From BOG-1155 sp050012495 (GTDB taxonomy: Bacteria > Desulfobacterota > Syntrophorhabdia > Syntrophorhabdales > WCHB1-27): 64,000 nt of DNA. Positions 27,354-36,527 of this stretch are shown piece by piece. Below the pieces are notes generated by a model that was not told the origin of the DNA, made no database searches, and saw only the letters and a list, made by a program, of their open reading frames with translations. Position 1 is the stretch's first letter. Each line of letters opens with the position of its first letter. The position numbers and the translations under genes are program-made. Location: NCBI GenBank assembly GCA_050012495.1, contig JBEKHB010000002.1, forward strand, positions 80,471-144,470. The letters are read 5' to 3'.

Positions 27354-27427
27354 CGGGACGTAGCTCAGCATGGTAGAGCACAGCGTTCGGGACGCTGGGG
27401 CCGCTGGTTCAAGTCCAGTCGTCCCGA
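27354..27427 (+). tRNA. tRNA-Pro (anticodon CGG)
   Basis: Cloverleaf seen by eye: acceptor CGGGACG/CGTCCCG, D-arm GCTCAGCATGGTAGAGC, anticodon stem CAGCG/CGCTG with loop TTCGGGA (anticodon CGG), T-arm with GGTTCAAGTCC, discriminator A. A C1:G72 pair is usual for bacterial tRNA-Pro. CCA is not encoded. A T-run follows directly and may end transcription. Confidence 0.93.
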
Positions 27428-27468
27428 TTTTTTTTCCCGGGTCTTCCTTGACCATAGTGCGGTGAGCG

Positions 27469-27888
27469 GTGAAAATCGTGAACAAACACGTCAGGCTGCA
27501 CACGAAAGGCGCCGGCGACATGATCGACATCACCCGGGATGTGGCCGGGGCGCTGGAGGCGTCCGGGCTGCGGACAGGGAACGTGCTGGTTTTTGTGGTC
27601 GGGTCCACGGCGGCCGTCACCACCTTTGAGTACGAGCCCGGCCTCATCGCTGACATGAAGGAATTCTATCAGCAGATCGCGCCGTCAGGCAAACATTACT
27701 ACCACGACGACACCTGGGGTGACGCGAACGGTTTCAGCCATATCAGGGCCTCTTTTACCGGCCCCTCACTGACTCTCCCTTTCGAGGAAGGCAGGCTGCT
27801 TTTGGGCACGTGGCAGCAAGTCGTGCTGGCCGAGTTCGACAACCGGCCGCGGGAGAGAGAAGTGATTATACAGATCACGGGAGAGTAG
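27469..27888 (+). CDS. YjbQ family protein (UPF0047)
   Basis: 139 aa, family length. It contains the typical GAGDMIDIT, HDDTWGDANGFSHIRAS and LGTWQQVVLAEFDNRPRER stretches. Members have a weak secondary thiamine-phosphate synthase activity, but the main role is uncertain. Start GTG at 27469; a second in-frame GTG lies three codons later. Confidence 0.9.
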   Translation: MKIVNKHVRLHTKGAGDMIDITRDVAGALEASGLRTGNVLVFVVGSTAAVTTFEYEPGLIADMKEFYQQIAPSGKHYYHDDTWGDANGFSHIRASFTGPSLTLPFEEGRLLLGTWQQVVLAEFDNRPREREVIIQITGE

Positions 27889-27914
27889 GTTTTAGAGCGC
27901 GCCACAAAAAGGAA

Positions 27915-29120
27915 TCAGGAAAAGACGACCCCCGCGAAGCTCACCGATGACGCCCCGTCAGTCCATTGATCATAACCGACGACTTCTCCCCCGCAGGGAC
28001 CGAGCATGGAGAGAAGGAAATAGATCGGCGCGAGCCCGCAGATCCTCCTCCTGTCGCCCTCGCCGCGCACCGCTTCAAAGAAGCCGGCTGCGTCCATCCG
28101 CGCCACCGTCTCAAGAAGAGCGCCGTCTTTTTGCCTCGACTCTTCCAGCGTGGAAGCATCGAGCGGTGGGGGATCGCCGAATTGCGCACCGATATGCGCC
28201 AGGTCCGCGCCCGCGATAACAACACACGGCCCTTCGTGCGCCTTGAGTATTTCTTTAAGCCTTTCGGCCAGTTCAGCCGCTTCCCCAAAGCTCGGCGACC
28301 TGCCCGCCTCCATATACTCGTGGAAGGAACCGGTAAGGATAGAAAGCACCTCGAATCGCCCATGCCCCAGAAGAGACTGGATGATGGGCAGTTGCAGCTC
28401 GATCGAATGCTCGTTCCGGTGCGGCCATTCATCCACATAGGTCCCGAGCAGCGCATCCTCTCTCAAAAGCCTCCCCACCTCAGCCGCGCCTTTCACCGTG
28501 CCCAGGGGTGTCCGCAGGTCCCTCAGCGCAATGTTCCACACCCTGGGGGCCGGTTTGTGGCAGGTGCCGAAGATGACAAACAGCGTATTCTCATCCACTG
28601 GAAGAAACCTGTACGCCCGGCGGTATACGTCCGCGCCCCGCCCGTAATCAATATGGGGGGCAATAATCCCCTTGACGTGGTCCTTTCCGGCCGGCGCCTG
28701 CCCCTGCCTGAGCAACCCCGCCATGAAGGCGCGAAGCCCCGCCTCATCGTCAGGATAACTCCTGCCCGGCAGGAATGCCGTCCGGCAGGACAAGGCCGCG
28801 TACGCGTCCTTAAGCGCAGCCACGTGCCTCTCGTACCTGTCGTTCTGAAGGAGAAACTGGGCGTCCATCGTCTCGATCACCGAGATGATGCGGTCAAACG
28901 GCACCAAGGCGCCACCGGCGGCCCTCATATATGCCTCCTGGATATCGAGCACCGTCTTTCTCCCGTCCATCAGGGAGATGAGGAACAGGACGTCCCTTGA
29001 GACGAGGAGCGAGTCACCCGCGAGCCCTTCCGGGTCCCGGATGAGAAACATCTCCATCCCGTTGTGCGTCGTGGGCACGATATCGACCCACCTCACCTTT
29101 GCACGCTCCGTGTTTTCCAT
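27915..29120 (-). CDS. MEMO family protein (AmmeMemoRadiSam system protein B type)
   Basis: 401 aa. A 150-residue N-terminal region precedes the MEMO domain, which begins at GIIAPHIDYGRGADVYRRAY and has HRNEHSIELQLPIIQ and GADLAHIGAQFG. The fold resembles extradiol dioxygenases. In other genomes it sits with AMMECR1 and a radical-SAM gene; neither is next to it here. The extra N-terminal region may be a small recognition domain. Confidence 0.88.
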   Translation of the reverse strand: MENTERAKVRWVDIVPTTHNGMEMFLIRDPEGLAGDSLLVSRDVLFLISLMDGRKTVLDIQEAYMRAAGGALVPFDRIISVIETMDAQFLLQNDRYERHVAALKDAYAALSCRTAFLPGRSYPDDEAGLRAFMAGLLRQGQAPAGKDHVKGIIAPHIDYGRGADVYRRAYRFLPVDENTLFVIFGTCHKPAPRVWNIALRDLRTPLGTVKGAAEVGRLLREDALLGTYVDEWPHRNEHSIELQLPIIQSLLGHGRFEVLSILTGSFHEYMEAGRSPSFGEAAELAERLKEILKAHEGPCVVIAGADLAHIGAQFGDPPPLDASTLEESRQKDGALLETVARMDAAGFFEAVRGEGDRRRICGLAPIYFLLSMLGPCGGEVVGYDQWTDGASSVSFAGVVFS

Positions 29121-29361
29121 CCCTACTTATACCATAACCCGGCGCAAAACGGAAACCCCGGGCTGCGTCCCGCGCCGCGTGTAGACGATGGACGCCCGTT
29201 CAGTCGAGGCTTTATCTTGCAAAGTACCCTTTTATTCAACATTCAACCGACCCGCACGCTGAGGCGCCCCAACAATTCAGCATTTTTGTGGTATAAATCA
29301 ATAAAATGCGGTAAAAGCATAACGGGGCTCTCGACCTATTTTTTTGCCACAGGCGGGGTAG

Positions 29362-29536
29362 AACGTGTGAAAAAATCGTTTGGGGACCCTTTGCCGTCAT
29401 TCCGGCGAAAGCCGGCAGAGCGTAGCGGGCATTAATCCCGCGAAGGCGGGACATCCAGTCTTTTCAGTACGTTACAAAGGGCCTGGACCCCGGCGTCCGC
29501 CGGGGTGACGACAAAAAGACGATTTTTTCACACGTT
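29362..29536. repeat. MITE-like element, copy 1
   Basis: 175 bp bounded by a perfect 17-bp terminal inverted repeat, AACGTGTGAAAAAATCG (29362-29378), mirrored at 29520-29536. Inside are nested palindromes (CCGGCGAAAGCCGG; CCCGCGAAGGCGGG; CCCCGGCGTCCGCCGGGG). No ORF. A second copy lies at 32601-32796. Confidence 0.8.
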
Positions 29537-29609
29537 CGTACCCAGCTCGATATTGCCTTGCTGGGTCGCACCCGCGGCCGAACTTTTGGACGATGCCCGG
29601 ACAGCCTAA

Positions 29610-30503
29610 ATGAAAACGGAAGAGATGCACCGATACGACATCGTATTTGTCGGCCATGTGGCGGCAGGGGAAATCGAACCCTTCCAGGGAGAGCCGGAAT
29701 ACGTTTACGGGGGGGCGCCATTCTTCGGAGCGATGGCAGCCGCCCCGCTTGGTAAAAGACTTCTCGTGATCACGAGGATGGCCCAAGCCGACCACACCCC
29801 TCTCGAATCCTTGCGGTCCGCCGGGATCGATGTGTATGTGCAGCCGGCGGGCGAGACCAGCAGGATGCGGGTCATCTACCCCACTGCCAATGTCGACGAG
29901 CGCCGGCTCTTTCTCGTCGCGAGCGCAGGATTCTTCCGCATAGAGGAGATGCCGCCTGTGGAGCCGTGTCTCGTCCAGCTCGGTGGTTTGAGCGACCAGG
30001 AATTTACCCTCGATTTCATGGAAGCGCTCAAGGGACGAGGGTTCCGGTTATCAGTCGATATGCAGAGCTTTGTCTGGCGGCTTGACCAGACGTCAAAGAA
30101 GATACACTATCGGGATGTGCCGGAAAAACGGGACATCTTCCGTATGGCCGATTGCGTGAAACTGGATGTGAATGAGGCCAGATGCCTGACAGGTACGGAT
30201 GATCTGTTCACCGCGGCGGAGATGCTGGACGGCTGGGGGAGCCGCGAGACGGTAATAACACGAGCGGACGGAGTACTCGCGCGCCGTGAAGGAAAAAACT
30301 ACTTTGAGAGATTCTGCAACAGGAGCATTCAGGGAAGGACCGGCCGCGGCGACACGCTAATCGGGGCATACCTGGCGCGAAGGCTGGATCGCTCCGTCCA
30401 GGAGTCCTTGAGATTCGCCGCAGTTCTGACCTCGATAAAGATGGAAGCCCAGGGCCCGTTCAAAGGCACCCTCGCGGAGGTACTCGAAAGGGATATGGCG
30501 TGA
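29610..30503 (+). CDS. PfkB family carbohydrate/nucleoside kinase
   Basis: 297 aa. The N-terminal GGAPFFGAMAAAPLG and the C-terminal GRTGRGDTLIGAYLARRL (catalytic Asp in GRGD, anion-hole glycines) fit ribokinase-family kinases. It phosphorylates a sugar or nucleoside; the substrate is unknown. Residue spacing in the nucleotide site is normal. It lies next to, but on the opposite strand from, hpnI. Confidence 0.85.
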   Translation: MKTEEMHRYDIVFVGHVAAGEIEPFQGEPEYVYGGAPFFGAMAAAPLGKRLLVITRMAQADHTPLESLRSAGIDVYVQPAGETSRMRVIYPTANVDERRLFLVASAGFFRIEEMPPVEPCLVQLGGLSDQEFTLDFMEALKGRGFRLSVDMQSFVWRLDQTSKKIHYRDVPEKRDIFRMADCVKLDVNEARCLTGTDDLFTAAEMLDGWGSRETVITRADGVLARREGKNYFERFCNRSIQGRTGRGDTLIGAYLARRLDRSVQESLRFAAVLTSIKMEAQGPFKGTLAEVLERDMA

Positions 30504-30591
30504 GGACGGGGCGAAAGATGCGCCGCTTTTTCAGCACCCCATAGAGAAAGGCGCTTCTACGAGATCGACCTCCTCGCAGCCGGCCTCGGCC

Positions 30592-31800
30592 TTATTCGCG
30601 AGGACCGCGAGCAGCCTCTCGAAGCTGTAGATGTGCCGGGGACCGATGGTATGTCTGCGCCATTTTGCCGCCCCTGGTTACCCGGTAACAGGTCCCTCTC
30701 CAGCGGACCTTTGAGCCGGCGAAGCTCCAAAGCCAGACAAGAAATCCGAGCATATCCTTGAGAGGTATGAGGAAAAGCCACCTGAGCCACTTTCTCGTGT
30801 TGATCACCTTTCGGTAAAGCACCAGGGCGAGGACATATCTGAGGGCGAGGACGCATGCCGCGGTGACGGCCGAACCCACGGTTGGTCTGACACAAAGAAG
30901 CAAGAGGGCAAAGGCAAAAATATGAGTTATTCCGTAGCCTAAAAAACCCCCCGGTCTTGATGCCCTGTACGTCCTTGCCCATCTCACCTGATGAGTCAGA
31001 TGGCTCGCGACACTCATCGGCCCGACCCGGTTCTCGATCACATGGCGGCTGATAATGTTTTTGTAGCCTTTTTTCCAGAGCCTGAACCCCAGTTGGTAAT
31101 CGTCCGCGAGATACTCCGTGAGGGCGCCAAAGCCCCCGATGTCCCGGAGCGCCTCTTTCGAGACAAGGATGGAGGCGCCGAGGCCGAACGTCACGCCTTC
31201 CAGGCGCCTCGCCACGAGCACCGAGGGGATGAAATCGAGGGCTATGCTGAGGGATTCAAGGGCGCTCCCGACCGACTCGGGACTCGATATTTTATAAAGC
31301 GAGGTGACTATTCCGGTTTTGCCGCCGCCCCGGAACTCCGTGACCAGGCGTCTCAGGTAATCCTTATCGGCAACCATGTCGCTGTCGCTGAGTGCAAGCA
31401 TCGGATAAAGTGACTCGTCAGCCAATGCCTGGAGATTCAGCACCTTCCGGTTTGTCCCTGAGCCCCCATAGTTTACCACCACACGGGCGTCGCCCGGGGC
31501 CGCGGCCGCAACCGCCATGGCGAGGGGGAGAGCAGGGTCGTCGGGGTCCCGGAAACCAAAAAGCACTTCAAAGCAGGGATAGTCCTGAACACAGAAGCCG
31601 GACAGGTTTTCGGCGGCATAGGGGTCAATGCCTTTTATCGGTTTCAGAATAGAAACAGCCGGCAATTCTGCGTCGGGGACAGGCCGGCCCGTATCGGGGC
31701 CGGGATTTTTAAAAAAGCCGAAAATGCATGCAAGGGAGAAAAGGGCATAGAAACTCCCCAGAATAATGAGTATGAAAAGGAAAATGGAAAGGATTGTCAT
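30592..31800 (-). CDS. hpnI: Hopanoid-associated glycosyltransferase HpnI
   Basis: 402 aa from the ATG at 31800. N-terminal membrane helix, family 2 glycosyltransferase domain of the ceramide-glucosyltransferase type (VSILKPIKGIDPYAAENL; ALSDSDMV; YLADDYQLGFRLWKKGY; HQVRWARTYR), then two or three C-terminal helices. It adds N-acetylglucosamine to the hopanoid side chain in known systems. A TTG start 14 codons upstream is possible. The last 25 codons look unlike the family, and another frame there looks more protein-like, so a frameshift near 30660 is possible. Confidence 0.87.
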   Translation of the reverse strand: MTILSIFLFILIILGSFYALFSLACIFGFFKNPGPDTGRPVPDAELPAVSILKPIKGIDPYAAENLSGFCVQDYPCFEVLFGFRDPDDPALPLAMAVAAAAPGDARVVVNYGGSGTNRKVLNLQALADESLYPMLALSDSDMVADKDYLRRLVTEFRGGGKTGIVTSLYKISSPESVGSALESLSIALDFIPSVLVARRLEGVTFGLGASILVSKEALRDIGGFGALTEYLADDYQLGFRLWKKGYKNIISRHVIENRVGPMSVASHLTHQVRWARTYRASRPGGFLGYGITHIFAFALLLLCVRPTVGSAVTAACVLALRYVLALVLYRKVINTRKWLRWLFLIPLKDMLGFLVWLWSFAGSKVRWRGTCYRVTRGGKMAQTYHRSPAHLQLREAARGPRE

Positions 31801-31851
31801 GGGTGCGACAGAGGTGACAACGAGCCGCCGGAGAGGGTACAATAGGGGAGT

Positions 31852-32586
31852 ATGAAACTACTCCTTTTTGCAGCGTTCCCCAGAGAGGTCCGGGAGGCAG
31901 TTCGGCCGATGGGTCGCAAGACGAGGATCCATGGCCTCCCCTTCAGGGCGTTTTGCGTCCGCCACCCTTCACATACGCTGACCGTGGCCGAAACAGGCCT
32001 GGGAATCGAAAACGCCACGCGCGTTTTCCTTCGCATGCTTCACGCCGGCAGGTTTGACGCGGTGATCTCCCTCGGCTACTGCGGCGCCCTGTCCCGGGAC
32101 GCCTCCGTCGGCGACCTGATCTGGGCTTCGAAGATCCGTCTCATCGAAGGGGAGAGGGTTGAAACGCTTTCCCTCCCTGATAATCGAAAACTTCTGGAGA
32201 TGCTCTCCTTGCGTCTTCCCATCCGGGCCGGCACGTTCCTTACCCTGAAGGGGTGGATGAAGAAGCAGGAACTGGTACGTTTTGTGGCCCCCGACATGAC
32301 GCTCCCCGTATGCGAGATGGAGACCTTCGGGTTGGCGCAACTCTCCCTGCACCACGGACTGCCCTTTTTTGCTGTCAGGGCTGTCAGCGACGGGGTGGAT
32401 GTCGACCTTGCTTTTAACCCGTGGGAAGTCTGCGACAACGCAGGCACCTACCGGCTCACCCGGGCGCTCAGACTTTTCCTCACCCGGCCGCGCCTTCTGG
32501 CCCATGCACTGGCACTCCGCCGGAGCTCGAAGATTGCCTCACACAACCTGGCCCGGGCAGCGACCGCCTTACTTCAGGTATTGTAA
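31852..32586 (+). CDS. hpnG: Hopanoid-associated phosphorylase HpnG
   Basis: 244 aa, purine/uridine phosphorylase fold. It has VAETGLGIENA, SLGYCGAL and the substrate loop CEMETFGLAQLS with AVRAVSDGVD. HpnG removes adenine from adenosylhopane to give ribosylhopane. It is divergent from hpnI, with about 50 nt between them that must hold both promoters. Confidence 0.9.
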   Translation: MKLLLFAAFPREVREAVRPMGRKTRIHGLPFRAFCVRHPSHTLTVAETGLGIENATRVFLRMLHAGRFDAVISLGYCGALSRDASVGDLIWASKIRLIEGERVETLSLPDNRKLLEMLSLRLPIRAGTFLTLKGWMKKQELVRFVAPDMTLPVCEMETFGLAQLSLHHGLPFFAVRAVSDGVDVDLAFNPWEVCDNAGTYRLTRALRLFLTRPRLLAHALALRRSSKIASHNLARAATALLQVL

Positions 32587-32600
32587 CCGGGGGCTCGAAT

Positions 32601-32796
32601 GTGTGAAAAAATCGTTTGAGAACCCTTTTCCGTCATTCCGGCGAAAGCCGGCAGAGCGTGGCGGGCATTAATCCCGCGAAGGCGGGACATCCAGCTTTTT
32701 CAGTACGTTACAAAAGGCCTGGACCCCGGCATCCGCCCCCGGATACAGGCATTCCGGGGCAGGCTTGGTGACGACAAAAAGGCAATTTTTTCACAC
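32601..32796. repeat. MITE-like element, copy 2
   Basis: 196 bp with terminal GTGTGAAAAAATCG (32601-32614) mirrored at 32783-32796 with one mismatch. The body matches copy 1 over most of its length but carries about 26 bp extra (CCCGGATACAGGCATTCC region). It begins 14 bp after the hpnG stop. Confidence 0.8.
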
Positions 32797-32813
32797 GTTC
32801 TGCCCCGGGGAAA

Positions 32814-33677
32814 TCAGCCCCTCCCGGGCACCACAGCCCCCGGAAAATCCTCGAGGTGCGCAACGATTGCCTTATCGGGCGCGATCCCGTTGAGCCTGGT
32901 CCTCATGAGCGAGACACACAGGACCACCGGCAGGAGCACGATGAGGATGCCCGCCCACAGCAGATTGCGTTCCCCGATGAGGAAGGTGACGGAGAGATTA
33001 AAGATGATGATGCTGAGGTAAAGGGCGGGCCCCGGGAGATACCTCCAGGTGCACGTAGCGCCGGAGAGGTCTCTCACCCTTCTCGCGCTGAGAAGCCGGT
33101 CGATGAGCTGGAGCGTATGGATGAGGAGGAACCCGACAACGAACCAACCGACGAAATTCGAAATGGGGATGCCGAAATAGATCCCCTTATCAGGATAACC
33201 GTATATTTGGCCGAGAAACCACTTGTCGCCTCTCAGGGCGACAGGGTCTATGATGACGTCCAGGCACATGCAGAAGAGTGCGCCGAGGAGGCGCACTTTC
33301 AGGGAATGCCTGATTTTTCTGCTTTCCAGGAGGTAGACGCCGCCGCCCCGGATGGCAGGGCTGATGGCAAAAAGGGCCACCGAGTATGACGCGTAGGAAA
33401 GGAAGACGAAGCTCATGGAGTCCATGAACGGAACGCCGAGGACCCAGAGTTCCCTGCCCTTTGTCTGGCACGTATAATAGTAGTGGCCGTAGGGGATGCC
33501 GTTATGTATGGAAGAGTATTCGGATGCCCATGCAATGACGTAACCTGCGACGGCGAAGAGGAGGGCCCGCTTCAGACCGAGATGGAGCGTGCAGGCCAGA
33601 AAATAGGCGAGTAAAAAGGCGACAAAATAAGGCCTCAGCGTAATCGTGCCCAGGATCTGTGACAGGAGCGTCTCCAT
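32814..33677 (-). CDS. Carotenoid biosynthesis (CruF-like, DUF422) membrane protein
   Basis: 287 aa with about seven membrane segments. It has the family's typical YGHYYYT and DVIIDPVALRGDKWFLGQIYGYP stretches. CruF-type proteins hydrate carotenoid ends; in hopanoid clusters the role is not known to me. The ATG overlaps the hpnH stop (TGATG at 33679-33675), so it is coupled to hpnH; a longer in-frame start upstream is less likely. Confidence 0.8.
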   Translation of the reverse strand: METLLSQILGTITLRPYFVAFLLAYFLACTLHLGLKRALLFAVAGYVIAWASEYSSIHNGIPYGHYYYTCQTKGRELWVLGVPFMDSMSFVFLSYASYSVALFAISPAIRGGGVYLLESRKIRHSLKVRLLGALFCMCLDVIIDPVALRGDKWFLGQIYGYPDKGIYFGIPISNFVGWFVVGFLLIHTLQLIDRLLSARRVRDLSGATCTWRYLPGPALYLSIIIFNLSVTFLIGERNLLWAGILIVLLPVVLCVSLMRTRLNGIAPDKAIVAHLEDFPGAVVPGRG

Positions 33678-34681
33678 CAGGAGGGCAACACATTCCAGAG
33701 AAGGCACCGGAGCATTTTCCCGGGATGGGCAAAAATCTCCCGCATGGCTGCCGGCTCAAATCCGCTGTGGACCATGCAATCCCTGCACCGGCCGTCTCTG
33801 CCCGGCCCATATGCTTCCCACCGCGTCTTTCCCATAAGCTCGGCGAATGACGGGTAGTAGGTATCGGTAACGAGGTAGCATGGCGACTTCCAGCCGAGGG
33901 GGTTGCGGGTTGGGCTGCCCCAGGGGGTGCAGGCCATCTGCCCCTTTCCCTCCAGAAAATCGAGGTAGAGAGGGGTGCCCGTCATGGGGAGCCCGCGGAA
34001 CAGACCGCGCATCTGCCGGAACTTCTCCGCCGCCTCTTCCTTCCTCAGGAAAATGTCATCGGAAACGCTCTCGTAGCCGAATGCGGGGGAGACAAGGATG
34101 CCGTCCACACCAAGATCCTTGAGGAGAGAGAAGAGGTCGATCAACTCGACCGTATCGGTCCATTTGTAGACCGAAGTGTTTGTCCACACGCGGAACCCTT
34201 TTTTTTTCGCAGCTTTCAGACCCTCGATGACCGCATCGAACGACCCCGGTCTTCCGCTGATGCGGTCGTGTGTCTCTTGCATACCGTCGACGTGGAAGCT
34301 GAGCGTCAATCGCGGATGGGGCGGATATGCGTCGACAAACGAGGCGGCAAGAAGTCCGTTCGTGCAAAGGTAGATATGTCTTTTCAAACGGATCAGCCCT
34401 GTAAGCAGCCCCCTTAGGTCTCCGTAAAGGAGGGGCTCCCCGCCCGTTACGGTGACCACCGGGGCGTGTGATTCGACCGCGGCCCCTAGGCATTCACCGA
34501 GGGTCAGGTCCTGCGAGTGCCCTTTTGTGTAGAGCCTTATCCTGTCGCAGCCGGCGCATGCGAGGTTGCACCGGTGCGTCGGCTCAAGCATCAGCACGAA
34601 GGGAAATCGCTTGCGTCCCTTGAGGATGTTCTTGAAAAAATAGCCCGTAAGGGCAGCGGAAAGACCTGGCGAGAAACGCAT
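33677..34681 (-). CDS. hpnH: Adenosyl-hopene synthase HpnH (radical SAM)
   Basis: 334 aa. The 4Fe-4S cysteines are C38-x3-C42-x2-C45 (THRCNLACAGC), with the GGEPLLYGDL SAM motif, and a C-terminal cysteine cluster (CTPWGSPTRNPLGWKSPCY; GRCRDCMVHSGFEP) for an extra cluster. It joins an adenosyl radical to hopene, the first step of C35 hopanoid side chains. It is the product that HpnG then acts on. Confidence 0.95.
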   Translation of the reverse strand: MRFSPGLSAALTGYFFKNILKGRKRFPFVLMLEPTHRCNLACAGCDRIRLYTKGHSQDLTLGECLGAAVESHAPVVTVTGGEPLLYGDLRGLLTGLIRLKRHIYLCTNGLLAASFVDAYPPHPRLTLSFHVDGMQETHDRISGRPGSFDAVIEGLKAAKKKGFRVWTNTSVYKWTDTVELIDLFSLLKDLGVDGILVSPAFGYESVSDDIFLRKEEAAEKFRQMRGLFRGLPMTGTPLYLDFLEGKGQMACTPWGSPTRNPLGWKSPCYLVTDTYYPSFAELMGKTRWEAYGPGRDGRCRDCMVHSGFEPAAMREIFAHPGKMLRCLLWNVLPS

Positions 34682-34692
34682 GATGGGTGGTT

Positions 34693-35517
34693 TTAAGGAT
34701 TCACGGTCTTGCCTGCCATGCCGGCGATGAACTTCAGCGCGTCATCGAGCGCATCGAGGTGCAAACGAGTATTCTTGCAAGGGCCCTCAGGTCTCTTGTT
34801 CGGGATGGCGAGGACGGGAATCCGCTCGGCCACGTCCCTGATGCCGCTGATAAGGTCTCTCTCGCAGGCGACGGCAAGGATGAGAGAAGGTTTATGCTCT
34901 CTGATCGCCTTTCTGGCCTCCTCGCCTCCTGCAGCGGTGACGACCTGAACGGCTCTTCCGTTCGCCCGCTCGACCACCTGCCGCTTTGCCTCCTTCTCCA
35001 GGCATCTAGGGAGGAGGATCAGGAGTGTATCGACGTTCAGCTGGCGCGCGTGGCTTTTCACTATCAGGTTGTGAGCCTTAATGAAAGAATTGCCCACCCT
35101 GTCCTTGCTTATACCGAGCTTTCCTCCAAGCCACATGCTTTTCGAAAGAAGGGACAGCAGAAGTTTTTCCGCCCAGATATAAGGGAAAACAGATTTTCTG
35201 AATTTCAGGAGGAGCGTGGTCTCCAGCGCGACCAGGATAAGGATGATCACGGCCAGCACAAAGGCCGACCGTTCGATGAGCCTCGAAAGAAGGGGGCTGA
35301 GTTGATCGATTCTGGGCTTTGTTAAATACCAGCCAAACCGGAGACATGCGATGAAAATGAGGACCGACCCGGCCGCAAGGGTGAGGAAAGTGCTCAGCTT
35401 CTCGTCAATCTCGTTTTCTTGCGGGCTTGTAGACCCGTTCCAGTCAAGCCACTCGTCCCCAAGCCTTCTGTCCCTCCGGCCAGTCTTGGAATCGGGCTCT
35501 TTCTCAGTCATGCGCAT
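34693..35517 (-). CDS. DUF116 family protein with two membrane helices
   Basis: 274 aa. An N-terminal acidic tail, two transmembrane segments (about 46-66 and 86-106), then a soluble DUF116 domain with conserved cysteines in ILLPRCL, AVACERDL and GPCKNT. The function is unknown; the cysteines may bind metal. It overlaps hpnA by 10 nt and lies 11 nt before hpnH, so it belongs to the hopanoid operon. Confidence 0.8.
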   Translation of the reverse strand: MRMTEKEPDSKTGRRDRRLGDEWLDWNGSTSPQENEIDEKLSTFLTLAAGSVLIFIACLRFGWYLTKPRIDQLSPLLSRLIERSAFVLAVIILILVALETTLLLKFRKSVFPYIWAEKLLLSLLSKSMWLGGKLGISKDRVGNSFIKAHNLIVKSHARQLNVDTLLILLPRCLEKEAKRQVVERANGRAVQVVTAAGGEEARKAIREHKPSLILAVACERDLISGIRDVAERIPVLAIPNKRPEGPCKNTRLHLDALDDALKFIAGMAGKTVNP

Positions 35518-36524
35518 CCCCTCGAGGAACGCCCCGGCACATAACCACTCCCCCTATACCAGTCTATTGCCTTTAGGGCTGCTATTTCAAGTGAATTCTG
35601 TGCCATCCCCAGCTTTCGCACCGCCTTCGAGCAGTCGAAAAACATGTAGTGGCGCGCCATCCGGACGCCGTCGAGGGGGATTGCCGGCTCCTTTCTTCGT
35701 GAGAGTCTCACAAGGCACTCATCGATAAATGCAAGGCAGAGCACCGGCGTGTAGGGCAGTTTCCACCGGGGTGGCTTCCTTCCCGTCAAACGGGCCAGGA
35801 GCTGCAGGAATTGCTTCAGGGTGAGATTGGCGTTTCCCAATATGTAGCTCTCCCCCACGACGCCGGACCTTGATGCGAGCACGTGTGCGTCCGCCACATC
35901 TTCGACATCCACGAAATTGAGTCCCGTATCAAGGTATGCCGGCATCTTTCCATTAAGAAACTCGACTATTATCTTTCCCGTGGGTGTAGGCTTCCTGTCC
36001 ATCGTCCCTATAGGGGCGGTAGGATTGACAATCACCGCCGGGAGCCCTTTGCCGATAAACCTCCGTACCTCCTGTTCGGCGAGAAACTTCGATCTCTTGT
36101 AATGTCCCAGCATGTCCCGGAGCCTGGCCGGGGTTTCCTCGCTGCCCGGTTTTCCATTCTTTGCGGGGGCGAGTACGCCTACGGTGCTCGTGTAGACGAC
36201 CTTTGCAGCGTCCGTCTCCAGCGCTGCCTGCATGACGTTGACCGTTCCCTGGACGTTTATGGCATACATGGTCTCCGGGTCAGGAACCCACAGCCGGTAA
36301 TCGGCGGCTGCATGGTATACCTGATCGCAGCCCCTCGTTGCCCTCAACACTGCGCTGTAATCCCGAAGATCCCCCGGCGCAGGCTCCACATCGAGGGCCG
36401 CGAGGATTGCTGTGTCCGAGCCTTTCCTGACAAGGGCACGCACGTCAAACCCCTTCTTCCTTAGCGCCTTCGCGACGTGATACCCGATGAATCCGGTCGC
36501 CCCCGTCACCAGTGCCCTGGCCAT
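35508..36524 (-). CDS. hpnA: Hopanoid-associated sugar epimerase HpnA
   Basis: 338 aa extended SDR. N-terminal VTGATGFIGYHVAKAL binds NAD(P). The catalytic tyrosine region is GHYKRSKFLAEQEV (YxxxK). Features such as NPTAPIGTMDRKPTPTGKII are typical of HpnA. It probably modifies a nucleotide sugar for the hopanoid head group. It ends 3 nt before the gap to the cyclase gene. Confidence 0.93.
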   Translation of the reverse strand: MARALVTGATGFIGYHVAKALRKKGFDVRALVRKGSDTAILAALDVEPAPGDLRDYSAVLRATRGCDQVYHAAADYRLWVPDPETMYAINVQGTVNVMQAALETDAAKVVYTSTVGVLAPAKNGKPGSEETPARLRDMLGHYKRSKFLAEQEVRRFIGKGLPAVIVNPTAPIGTMDRKPTPTGKIIVEFLNGKMPAYLDTGLNFVDVEDVADAHVLASRSGVVGESYILGNANLTLKQFLQLLARLTGRKPPRWKLPYTPVLCLAFIDECLVRLSRRKEPAIPLDGVRMARHYMFFDCSKAVRKLGMAQNSLEIAALKAIDWYRGSGYVPGRSSRGCA

Positions 36525-36527
36525 TAT

